Shown: positions 44,448 to 53,555 of the stretch, one piece after another
Position numbering within the stretch: the first letter of the stretch is position 1
How the letters are laid out: every line of letters begins with the position of its first letter
Source: Pyropia yezoensis
Taxonomy: Eukaryota > Rhodophyta > Bangiophyceae > Bangiales > Bangiaceae
Length of the DNA: 64,000 bases
Direction of reading: 5' to 3'
Assembly (NCBI GenBank): GCA_009829735.1
Contig: CM020620.1
Location: forward strand, 6,340,545-6,404,544
The notes under the pieces: generated by a model
The model's input: the letters and a program-made list of their open reading frames with translations, nothing else
Databases searched by the model: none
Told to the model about the DNA's origin: nothing
Position numbers and translations under genes: made by a program

Positions 44448-45368
44448 TGTAAGGATTTGCCCCTTAAATCCCCACCCGGAACCCAGGGGATATGGACTGG
44501 GACCTCTCCTTACATGTCCGGCCCCGATAACTCCCCCCAAGACACATCAATTCCCCACTACCCTGGGCGACACCACGCTGTATCCCTGACATTTTGCGGA
44601 CGTCGGCCGACCGCACGAAAGCCGCCGTCAACGCACTGTCGGAACCCTGTCATGGACGTCGAAACTCGACAGCGAGGAGCGAGTGTCATCGTCCACCAAC
44701 CACGGGCGGACATCCCCGTCTGTGCTGCCTGAATTTTATTCTCTGCGCTGCTTGAAAGCTGGCATCAAGGACCAGTCACATGATTCACCGACACTGAGGA
44801 CACCGCACATCCTCGCTGGCGGCTGAGTGCGATATGACTGGCTCGCCGGCTTTTGGATTGATTGAATTTGGCCTTGCTGGCCCTTACAGCCAGTCGGACC
44901 TTCTGGCCGACGGGCGTGTGGAGCCGGCTGGTGGGGCGCGCTGGGCGCCATCCACGGGACCTCCTTCGTTTCGGGCAAACTGGGGCTGCACTCCTTTAGT
45001 GCGCACGCCCGCCCATGCTTTGTTCTGAGAGACATGCTTTGTTTTTGGACCGTTCTGTGCCTACCGGCGGTGCGATGGGGAAACGCATGCTTTGGGGCAC
45101 CTCGGGTGCCCCGACGCGAGTATATAGTGCGTGGATGTCGGCGCCACCGGGGGAGACGAGAGGGGCAACCACAGACACAGACCAAAGACACTGTTTACCT
45201 TTTGTACCCTCGATCCCCACCGACGTCGCGCCCATCTTCTTCCCCAGACCCACCCCCGTCGAGACCACCGTCCTCTTCCCCGTGCCCCGCCGCCCCATTG
45301 GCTCGCAGGGCCCGCTGACACCCCCACGAGTACGTTGAGGGCTCCCCGGTTTTAGGTGGGTCCTCACA
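44448..45368 (+). repeat. 3' LTR of element D
   Basis: It is 921 bp, TGTAAGG to CCTCACA, followed by the GTCCT duplication. Palindrome and TATATA are at about 45094-45112 and 45121-45126. Confidence 0.96.
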
Positions 45369-46245
45369 GTCCTGCAGATGAGGGTGCGGGCCGGGAAGCG
45401 AGCAAGACGGCTGCTACCATTGCAGCCACAGAGGTCATTGCTGCCACTGTGACAGCTGTCGCTCCGGCTGGCCATGTCTGAGCTTCTGTCTCGTCAGCAC
45501 GAAGGACCAAGGCCGTGCAGCCAGGACAGTGGGTGTGCGCCTTGGCGGAGTGAGGCGAGGGAGCTTGTGTGAGATCTACACTTGCGTATGCGTATGTGCA
45601 TGTCTGTTTACAGCCTGGTAGTGCCGCGGAGAGACATGCAGGGTAGGCCTGCGAGATACAATAGGGCCAGGACAGAAACAGGGACGCTGTTGAAGCATGC
45701 TCGTATCGAAAGCGTTGGTATGTGTCTGCGAGCCAGCTCTCAGACGGCTTTAATAGCGGCAGTCAAGCCGGCTTCAGCTGGTATTGTGGACGCTGGCAAA
45801 ACTGTGTACGACCGGGCTGTCGAAAACGCAATGCAGAGCGCTGCGATCGGTCGGTCGGTATTTGGATTTCAAAGAAGGGATCCCAAAGCAGCGGCAAGGA
45901 CAGATGCGAGCTGTCTGCGAGATCCCCGGAAAGTCTGCAAAAGGGAGCCCTTACGATCGCCAACCGACGCGGCCCAGGCGCCGGCACCGACCGACCCGAA
46001 TGGATGCATATGGTACGTTGCACAAAAGATACACCGAGCGCACTTTTCTCAAGCCTCCGAGAACCTTCGGGCCACGGGCCTGCGCCAATCAGGTGCTTTC
46101 ACGGTATGACCCGGTGTACTGGGCCCAACAAGGGGCGCGGTGGATCCTATCCGGGAAACCGCAGCAAGCGTGCTCATCAAGCGGGACAGCCGGAGGAGGT
46201 CACGCTCGGTGAGGAGGCCGCGACACGGGGGGTGGGGCTGGTGCC
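45369..46245. other. Flank of element D; possible continuation of the interrupted gene
   Basis: If element D is ignored, an open frame from 37742 (after a possible GTTGTGCAG acceptor) continues across the insertion point into 45374-45478 with an Ala/Thr-rich end (KTAATIAATEVIAATVTAV) and a TGA. This suggests insertion into an exon but is weak evidence. The rest of the stretch shows no supported gene. Confidence 0.25.
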
Positions 46246-46274
46246 GTGGTCGGCGTCGACGACGGTGGGGACGT

Positions 46275-46308
<34 letters not shown>

Positions 46309-46405
46309 AGCGACGAGGACGAAGACAGCGATGACGGCGACGACGGCGACGGCGACGGCGACGGAAACGGTAGCGGCGGCGGCAGCGGCGGCAGCAGCGG
46401 CGGCA

Positions 46406-46445
<40 letters not shown>

Positions 46446-46893
46446 CGGTCACGGCGGCAAGGACAGCGACGGCGTCGAGAGCGGCGGCGGGGACGAAGAC
46501 GACTTTGCGGGGCGGGTGAGGGGGAAGACGGCGGCGGCGACTGCGACGGCGACGGTACAGGTGAAGTCGGTCGCGACTGCGGGCGCGGTGGCCGAGGAGG
46601 TGGTGGCCGTCGCCCCGCCAGTGCCATTGTCCGCGGTGGCGGCCACCCCGCCTACCGTGGTGCTTGTGAAGCAAGCCGCAGCGGCCGACGCGGCGTCGGT
46701 CGTGACCGCGGCAGTGGCGATGGCGACGGCGGCCTCCGCGGCGGCGGCCTCCGCGGCGGCGGCGGCGACCAACGCCCACACGGTGGTCACGGCGGCGGCC
46801 GCGGCGGCCGCCGAGGCGGCCGTGACGGCGGGCACGCCACACTCGGCTGTGGCGACGTGTTTTGGGGAGGGTAGTGGCGGCGAGAGTGTTTAG
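46246..46893. repeat. Low-complexity GAC/GGC then GCG-rich tract
   Basis: GACGGCGACGAC-type repeats pass into a pure (GGC)n run at about 46405-46443, then GCG/GTG triplets. The plus frame reads Asp/Gly-rich, then Gly-rich, then Ala-rich; other frames are Thr/Ala- or Arg-rich. I do not call a gene. Confidence 0.6.
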
Positions 46894-48530
46894 CGGGGGG
46901 GGGGAGTGGGCGGCAGGCGGTCGCATGGACATTTTGGTGTGGTGGGGGCTGGCCACAGGCGACTGTGGCTACGTTTTTCCGGGGGGGGCAACGGTGGCGC
47001 AGTTGTCTGGGGGAGTGGGGGGGAGGGGGGCATGCGGCCGCGGGGATGGTTACAGGGAAAGGGCGGGGGGACGATGGTGGCGCTTCGTGAGGAGGGGGCC
47101 AGGCGGTGGGGACTGCGGGGTCGGTGGTTGGGCAGTGGGGTGTGGTGGCGGCAGCCGCGCTTGGGCCGCAAAGAGAGCGTTTTAAGGGGCGGTGGCCTTA
47201 GTTCTTGCCGGGGGGCGGGGAGGGGATGTTGATCGCTTCGTTGAGGGGAGTCTGGTCACCCACGGAGGCGGGGTTGGTGTTTGAGCGCGGGCATCTGCGG
47301 CGATGGCGAGAGAATTGAAAGCTGGATTGGGGTACGGGGTTCGGGCTCGTTTGCGTGAGGGGAAGACGGGCGGGGTAAAGTCACTGTTACACCTGCAGTG
47401 GAGTGGGCGGCGGCGGCTGTAGTGGCGGTGGTGCTTTCGCCTCTAGCGCCGGTACCCGCGCCTGCGCAGGCTCTTTTTTTTTCTGTTGCGGGCGCAGGGG
47501 GTCGGGCGCGGAGGCACCGATGGGCAGGAGGGATATGCGGGGCGGGGCGGGGTACTTCTGGTGCAGCGGGAGGGGGGAGAATCTGGTTTTGGAATGGCGC
47601 AAGATATTGTGGGGACCGACTTAGAGGGGGCCTCTGGAGGGGCGGGGGCGGTCAGCCCGACAAGCTAAAAAGCACCAAGGATTTTCGTGCACTTGCGCCT
47701 CTTATCACATGAACCATGCCCCCCCCCCCCACGCCCCACAAACGCGCAACGTCTTCCCCCTTGCTCCCTGGGGCCGCGCATTGTTAGCGCCTACGCACCC
47801 ATGTGGGCACACCCCCCTGCACCGCGCTCCGTTCGCCGAAGGTGGACCCGCCCAAGTGCCCGCATGAGGGATCGCCACGGAGGGTGGAGGGCTGGGGGGG
47901 TTTGTCTCCCCGAGATGCCTGGACCAGGAGATGGGAACAGGAGAGGCAGGGGGGGGGGAGACCGCCTCATGAGGAGGTGTGCGGGGCACCTGCCGATTGT
48001 GCCCGAAAGGGCATGGTACACATGTGTACCAGGCTTCTTCGTGGACCAATCAAACGAGCCCATGACATAGAACACTTCACCGTACAAATATTTAAAAAAC
48101 AAATCTTATTGTATTTAACCCCATTGTTCTAACTCCCCCCCCCCCCCCCTCCCACCAGCCAACCCCCCTCCCTCCTGCCAGCCCTCCTTGGCTGCTTATT
48201 TACCCTCAGTCAAGGCTGCAATTTTCTCGCCTCCATCGGCCACGCCCGCACAACCGCACACGGGGAGTGAGGAGGAAGAGGTGTACACACGAGTGCGTGC
48301 AGTGGTGGGGATGGGGTGTAGTGAAGTGTACATCACATATCTCTGGCTGGGTTGGAGAGCGCGGGGGGGGGTGATAACTGCGGGGGGGGATAAGAGCCAC
48401 CTGCGTACCCTGAACGCTGTCGGGTCGCCGTCGGGGCGGGGGACAACAGGTCAAAGAGGGGAAAAAAAGGAGCGGGCGGGCCGCCGCGGACGCGCAGGGC
48501 GGGGGCCCGGTCGGAAAGTCCCAGCGGCGC
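46894..48530. other. Intergenic, G-rich then moderate; no gene supported
   Basis: Long G-rich stretches lie at 46890-47230, then ordinary sequence with short frames only, and a C run at about 48137-48152. The region 48080-48120 (TACAAATATTTAAAAAACAAAT) is the most AT-rich patch nearby. Confidence 0.35.
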
Positions 48531-50303
48531 TCACGCGTCGGTCGTGTCGGGGGGGAAGAGGAACACCAGCACAGACGCCACGCCGCCGGCAATCACGAGG
48601 ACGGCGGGGTAGCGGGTGATCACCAGCAGCAGCCCCAGCGTCGCGGTCGACCCGAGCGCCATCAGCCACAGCGGTGGCGCGATAGACCGCCGCCCGGCGC
48701 GCGGCGCCGCGCCCCCCCCCCGCGCCTCGCCCGCCACCGCCGCCACTGCCGCCCCCTGTGCTACGGGCGTCGTGGCCACAGGCGGGGAAAACAGGCCCGC
48801 CGCCGCCCGCTCCAGCGGCGACGTCATCGATGGCTCTGGTTGCAGCAGCGCCGCCATATCCGGCGCCGCCGTCACCGCCGTCACGGTCGCCTTGGCCGGC
48901 AGGTCCACCGCTGACCGCGGCCCCACCACCGTCCCAACCTCTGCCACGGGGAAAAGCGCCTCCGCCGCCCGCTCCAGCGGTGACTCCATCGATGGCTCTG
49001 GATGCAGCAGCGCCGTCATGTCCGGCGGTGGCGTCACCGCTGCCACGGTCGCCTTGGCCGGCGGGGCCACAGCCGCCCCCGCCTCTGCCAAGGGGAACAG
49101 CGCCTCCGCCGTCCGCTCCAGCGGCGACTCCATCGACGGCTCTGGGTGCAGCAGCGACGCCATACCTGGCAGCGCCGCCGCCGCCACTACCGCCGCTTTG
49201 CTCGACGGCCTCACCGCCGCCGGCCGCGTCACCCCTGCCGCCACCCACTCGAGCGGAGAGCGCCCCGCCGGCGACTCCTGCCCCTGCCCCGCATGCGCTA
49301 CATTGCTCTCTGGCGCCGCCGCCGCCGACAGTCGCTGCCACGCAGCCGCGTCCTGCCGTCCAGAAGCGTACGGGTGGGACGCGAGAGAAAAGCCGAGCGC
49401 TGCCTTAAGCGCCGAATGCCCATTGGGGCGCGACGCCGGCTCCGTCGGCGTCACCGCCTTGGCCGTGGCGGTCCCACCCGCCGGTGCCGGTGCAGCAACG
49501 GCGGCCACGCCCGCCGCCGCCGCCGCCGCCGCCGCCGCTCCCACCGCCCCCTGCCTCGGCGTCGGCGACAGCACCGGCGCCGGCGTGACGGGCTCCCCGG
49601 CTGCCGGCGCCGGCGCCCCCGACGGGGGCAACGGCCGCGCAAGCACGACGTCTGCGGCCGCTGCCGCCCGCACCGGCCGTGCCGGCGTGGCGGCGGCGGC
49701 CAGGGCGGCGGCGGCGGCCTCGACAGGCGACTGTCCAGTGGTCTGCGGCTGCACCTGGGGGGGCGTCGTCCGCTCGGACGGCGTCGCCACCGCCGCCGCA
49801 GACGACATCGAGGGCGTGGCCACCGGCGCGGCCACCGTATGCGCCGCGCCGCCTGTCGTCGGCAGCGGCGACAGCACCGACACCAGCGAGGACAGGACCT
49901 CTGCCACCGCCGCCACCGTGGGCGCTTCGGCCAGTGCCGACGGGTGGCCCCGACCAGGGGGCGACTTGCCGTACGCCGACGCCTCGTCTGGGCGAGGCGA
50001 GGCTACGGTGCCGGGACGCACGCCGGCCGCCTCGGCATCGCCGGCAGTGCGGCGTGCCAATGTCGGCCGCCTCACCACAAAGTGCGGGCCGGCCGAGGCG
50101 ACGGGCGTCTGGGGTACGCCGCTGGCGTGGGGCGCGTTGGGGGGGCGGGCACCCGCCGTCGCTGCCGCCGCCGTCGCCGCCGGTTTAGTCGCCACAGACA
50201 AGCCAGGCGTAAAGGACGACGCGGGGGCAACCGCCTCAGCACCCCCCGGCAGCCGGGGTGGTGCCACCAGAGGTGCCACAAAGGTGGATGACGACGCTGC
50301 CAT
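48531..50303 (-). CDS. Unknown protein with tandem repeats and two C-terminal membrane segments, 590 aa
   Basis: The ATG at 50303 (MAASSSTFVAPLV) and TGA at 48531-48533 bound an uninterrupted frame. Most of the protein is Ala/Pro/Ser/Thr/Val-rich and probably disordered. In the second half a unit of about 45-52 residues repeats at least three times, each with the core HPEPSMESPLERAAEALFP or a close variant (QPEPSMTSPLERAAAGLF, HPEPSMESPLERTAEALF), and a fainter copy (GRSPLEWVAAGV) precedes them. The last 50 residues hold two hydrophobic segments separated by RYP: LWLMALGSTATLGLLLVI and AVLVIAGGVASVLVFLF, followed by a short acidic end. This predicts a protein anchored by a C-terminal hairpin with the bulk on one side of a membrane. 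There is no signal peptide. I recognise no family. A longer frame on the opposite strand is Ala/Gly noise. Confidence 0.68.
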   Translation of the reverse strand: MAASSSTFVAPLVAPPRLPGGAEAVAPASSFTPGLSVATKPAATAAAATAGARPPNAPHASGVPQTPVASAGPHFVVRRPTLARRTAGDAEAAGVRPGTVASPRPDEASAYGKSPPGRGHPSALAEAPTVAAVAEVLSSLVSVLSPLPTTGGAAHTVAAPVATPSMSSAAAVATPSERTTPPQVQPQTTGQSPVEAAAAALAAAATPARPVRAAAAADVVLARPLPPSGAPAPAAGEPVTPAPVLSPTPRQGAVGAAAAAAAAAGVAAVAAPAPAGGTATAKAVTPTEPASRPNGHSALKAALGFSLASHPYASGRQDAAAWQRLSAAAAPESNVAHAGQGQESPAGRSPLEWVAAGVTRPAAVRPSSKAAVVAAAALPGMASLLHPEPSMESPLERTAEALFPLAEAGAAVAPPAKATVAAVTPPPDMTALLHPEPSMESPLERAAEALFPVAEVGTVVGPRSAVDLPAKATVTAVTAAPDMAALLQPEPSMTSPLERAAAGLFSPPVATTPVAQGAAVAAVAGEARGGGAAPRAGRRSIAPPLWLMALGSTATLGLLLVITRYPAVLVIAGGVASVLVFLFPPDTTDA

Positions 50304-51122
50304 GAGGACCCGTGCCAGCGGCGCCGCTCACGGAGGCGGTGGGGAGGGAGGCAGGTGGGGCGTGGGGGAACAGCGAGTGGCCGCGCAGGCCACCCCCGCA
50401 TGCACAATGGCCGCCTGGCCACAGAGTCAGTTACACGATGGAGAGGGGGGGAGTACAGGGGGGCGAGGGACACAACGTGCACAACCACCACGTCCGTCTC
50501 TCCCACAAGGCGGGGATGTCGATGACGCTGAATGGGCCTGGCACGACCGTCGGGGCGGCCGGGTCAAGTGGGGCGCCCCGTTCACAAGCCACCGGCCATG
50601 CTTGCAGACCCCGCGGGGAGCGGGCAGCGTGCAGCATCTGAGCCCAACCACCGCGGAGGCATAGCGCCCCAAAGGCCGCACTGTGGCGCCCCGCTGGCTG
50701 GCGCCGCGCTGGCCACACGTGTGCGCGGAGGGGACGGGGGTGGCAAGAGCGGGGGCGCAGGCGGGTGAGAGAGCGGGAGGGGGGCGGATGGGTGGGGTGA
50801 GCGGTGGGACATGGAGTGGGGTGGTGTCCGTCCACACCAGCTGGTGAGTGGAGCACCGCCGTTGCGGCAAGCCACTCCTCCTTCCCAAGCCCCGCAGGCC
50901 TCTCCGATTGCTCACAGTAGGACACGCTCTCTCCGTCGCCAGACAATGAGGTGCCCCGCCCTGGCCAATGGACCGCCAGAACGGGCCCACCTGTCGAGGA
51001 TTGGTGGCTTCGCTAGCCTTCATTCACAGATGTATAGAGCCATAAAATACATAAGCACTTCGTACGAATCCCTCTTTTGCACTGATAAATACTTGCAGCC
51101 CTCTCCCGCAATGACCAGGACT
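50304..51122. other. Upstream region of the repeat protein; no other gene seen
   Basis: GC-rich with short frames in all phases. It should contain the promoter of the minus-strand gene, but no TATA box is evident. Confidence 0.35.
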
Positions 51123-51169
51123 GCGGGTCGTGCGACCCGCGGGACTCGAGTGCGGGTCGCGCGACCCGC
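51123..51169. repeat. Pair of 18-bp palindromes downstream of the SWIM-like gene
   Basis: GCGGGTCGTGCGACCCGC (51123-51140) and GCGGGTCGCGCGACCCGC (51152-51169) differ by one base; the second is a perfect palindrome. They lie 47-93 bases past the stop of the minus-strand gene at 51216, so they may form hairpins at its 3' end or bind a dimeric protein. Confidence 0.6.
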
Positions 51170-51215
51170 TCGTCGTAGGTTTTGGACAGGATCGTCGTCT
51201 CGCTCTTTGCCGCAC

Positions 51216-52445
51216 TCAATGCACTGCTCTTCTACAAAAAAACTCCGGCAGGACGCAGTGAATGTCCTGCGATCGGGCGGCGTCCACCGCTGCGTCGTAC
51301 TCTCGGCACAGACGCACCTCTTCCGAGCAAGGCAGCATGTTTCTCGATCTCCTCGGCTGCAGCGTGCCTAGCGCCCTACGAGCCCCTGCAGCTGACGGAG
51401 CCGACCCCTGCGAGGACGCTACAGCCCACGGCTGCGGCAGAGGTGTCCCTTGTGAAGCACCGGGAGGGCCGCCATCGTCGCTGTCGTCGCTGCCCATGTA
51501 GATGCCGTCAACGCCGATCTGGCTGTCCTCAATAAAGGCCGCCACGGCCGCCGACGACTCTGCGGCCTCAATCTCCCTCTCAGAGTTGACCCGCTTGGCG
51601 TGGATGCAGCCGTACGGCTGCGTCAGGCAGCCAGAAGAGAAGCAGCACGCAAGCTTGTGCGGGTTCTTGCTGGGCTTGATAATGACCGGTTTCCACACCT
51701 CGCTGTAGAACACAAAATACACGGGCGTGTCCCTCCGCTTGTCCCGCAGACCGCCAAGCTCTGCCAAAATGTACTCGAGCGGTCCCGGAGGCTGCTGGTT
51801 GTCGCGGCGCAAGCCCCGATGCAGTCGCAAGGAGAGAGCCGGCAACGCCCCAAGTGGGCCGAAAACGTATGCCTGCCTGTCGAGAGCCTGCGAGAGTGCA
51901 CGAGCATGGCGGCATGGGGTGGCTTGAGAATTGAGCTCTCGTAGCTCGGCTTGGTCCACGTGCGTCAAAGAGTAGGCAGCACGGCCTTTGCCAAGAACAT
52001 TCCCGCAAGAGCACAACACTTGAACGGACGAGCCACTTGCGACAGGCCAGACAGCGATGACATCGTTGTTCTCCATGAATGTGCACACGAGCCCATCGGC
52101 CGCGCCACACCCATCCAAGCGGGTGACAGGGGTAGACGGCACAGACCGCTTCAGGTGCGGGTAGTACACGGTCTGGACCTCCCTCTCAAAAGCGGCAGTG
52201 AGGAAGCTTTCCGACATGACAGTGGCTGGCGCCGATGTGACTGCTGAGCGTGACGCCCCCGGCGTCGACCCCTTCGCCAGCTCCGCTGCATGCAGCACCC
52301 TTGCTTGCGCCTCTTTAGCAGATAACTGCCGAGGCTGTCTCGGCCTAGGGACAGGAGGTGCCGCAGCTCCAACAGCTAGACGTGCCTTGTCTCCTCGGCC
52401 AGAAAAACCCATTGCCTCGGCTCCCGGACCGGCGTCTTCGAGCAT
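51216..52445 (-). CDS. Protein with SWIM/CxC-like zinc motifs, about 409 aa
   Basis: The ATG at 52445 (MLEDAGPGAEAMG) is the first in frame; a later ATG (MSESFLTAAFERE) is possible. After a basic/Pro-rich lead comes a mixed domain with CSCGN followed about 40 residues later by PCRHARAL, a C-x-C..C-x-H pattern as in SWIM zinc fingers. A second cluster, CCFSSGCLTQPYGCIHAKR, again has C-x-H at its end. The acidic/Ser-rich region (GSDDSDDGGPPGAS) is followed by RRSRNMLPCSEEVRLCREYD and a Cys-containing end. SWIM and CxC fingers are common in MULE and KDZ transposases and in domesticated relatives, so this may be transposon-derived, but no catalytic domain is seen here. Confidence 0.5.
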   Translation of the reverse strand: MLEDAGPGAEAMGFSGRGDKARLAVGAAAPPVPRPRQPRQLSAKEAQARVLHAAELAKGSTPGASRSAVTSAPATVMSESFLTAAFEREVQTVYYPHLKRSVPSTPVTRLDGCGAADGLVCTFMENNDVIAVWPVASGSSVQVLCSCGNVLGKGRAAYSLTHVDQAELRELNSQATPCRHARALSQALDRQAYVFGPLGALPALSLRLHRGLRRDNQQPPGPLEYILAELGGLRDKRRDTPVYFVFYSEVWKPVIIKPSKNPHKLACCFSSGCLTQPYGCIHAKRVNSEREIEAAESSAAVAAFIEDSQIGVDGIYMGSDDSDDGGPPGASQGTPLPQPWAVASSQGSAPSAAGARRALGTLQPRRSRNMLPCSEEVRLCREYDAAVDAARSQDIHCVLPEFFCRRAVH

Positions 52446-52884
52446 GCACGCGCCGCGCACGAGCCCCCCCCACTCATCGTCGCCCGCACAGCGCCGACAG
52501 TCACCGCTGGCGTCTTGTACCCGCACGCCGGCCCACTCAGGCGCACGTCTTGTCTCCGCACGCCCTCACCGTCCGGCGCACGTCTCGAACAGGGTCACCT
52601 CGAGCGTGATTCGAGAATGTGGTTCTCTGCAGCATGCTCGGGAAGCGCTCCATCCAGGGGTCGTGCTAGCACTGACAAAAGAAGCCCGAAAAATTGAGAC
52701 TTCGATCGTCACCTGCCACTTACACATGACTTTCTTTCTCCAGGAAGAATTACCTGAAATCTACTTGGGACAGTTCTTAAGGCGACATCACGGTTTTCTT
52801 GAACGCGTCACGCTCAATGTCTTCCGCTTTATTCTGGTTCTCTGCGGTTTTGTAATACATATGTTCATTAGTGTATCACGCAGT
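52446..52884. other. Spacer between SWIM-like gene and element E
   Basis: No gene is supported. It includes the presumed promoter of the minus-strand gene and the 5' truncation point of element E at about 52885; no LTR precedes E. Confidence 0.35.
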
Positions 52885-53532
52885 GGTGCCGCAATTGTGG
52901 GACCTGGGACGGTTGAAGCGTGGTGCTCGCATATGGATTTCCATGTTCGACTGAGTGACCCCGACGATGCGTGCAGTATCGCTTGCACCTTCCTCGACGG
53001 TAAAGCTTTCGACTGGTGGAAGGTCTACAGCCAGACTACAGCTGTCCCGAACTGGGAATCCTTCCATTCTGCGCTAATCCGACGCTTTAGTCCACTGAAC
53101 AAGACACAAGCGGCACGAGACAAGCTGCACTCGTGGCGCCAAATCAAGGACGTCGGAACGTTGAACAGGACGTTTCTCAGCGTCCTCTTGGACATCTTTG
53201 ACATCACGGAAGCCAAAAAGATTGACCGCTACACCCGAGGCTTGAAGCGGGACATCTGGCAGGCTCTTTGTCTCAAGACCTACTCAGATCTTGAGTCTCT
53301 CATGACTGACGCTTTGCGCGTGGAGGCTGCCAAGGCTGGTGCCTCGACGCACCTCGGGGGCACATCTGCGAAGCCGTCCACGACGGGTATCATTCCCATG
53401 GATATATCCAGCATCAAAGTCGAGAAACTCACGTCTAAAGAGCGTCAACGCTGCATGCGTGAAGGTCTCTGCCTCCGCTGACGTGAGAAAGGACATATGG
53501 CCAAGGACTGCCCAAATGTCCAGCGGAACTGG
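52885..53532 (+). pseudogene. gag: gag remnant of element E
   Basis: The frame aligns with element D gag from GTVEAWCSHMDFHVRL through FDWWKVYSQT, RRFSPLNKTQAARDKLHSWR and MREGLCLR. It keeps the Trp (FDWW) that D has lost, but a TGA at 53479 replaces the second Cys codon of the zinc knuckle (the rest reads REKGHMAKDC). The first 85 or so codons of gag are missing. Confidence 0.88.
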
Positions 53533-53555
53533 AGCAGCAACCGTCATCATACCCG

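Larger units (their letters stand above)
37799..45368 (+). mobile_element. Young complete Ty3/gypsy chromovirus D (family 3), TSD GTCCT
   Basis: Two 921-bp LTRs (three differences seen by eye, all transitions) enclose a zinc-finger ORF, gag, pol with chromodomain and a purine tract. Total 7,570 bp, flanked by GTCCT at 37794-37798 and 45369-45373. The near-identity of the LTRs and the intact 1,163-codon pol indicate a recent insertion. Gag carries one nonsense codon, so this copy would need help from another. Confidence 0.97.

Noticed and set aside
46246..46893. Asp/Gly-rich then Ala-rich plus-strand protein
   Set aside because: The sequence is simple triplet repeat and all frames give similarly biased peptides; no start context or domain supports a gene.
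48616..50664. 682-codon plus-strand frame opposite the repeat protein
   Set aside because: It is Ala/Ser/Gly noise complementary to the minus-strand gene, has no ATG-led structure or motifs, and the minus strand has ordered repeats and membrane segments.
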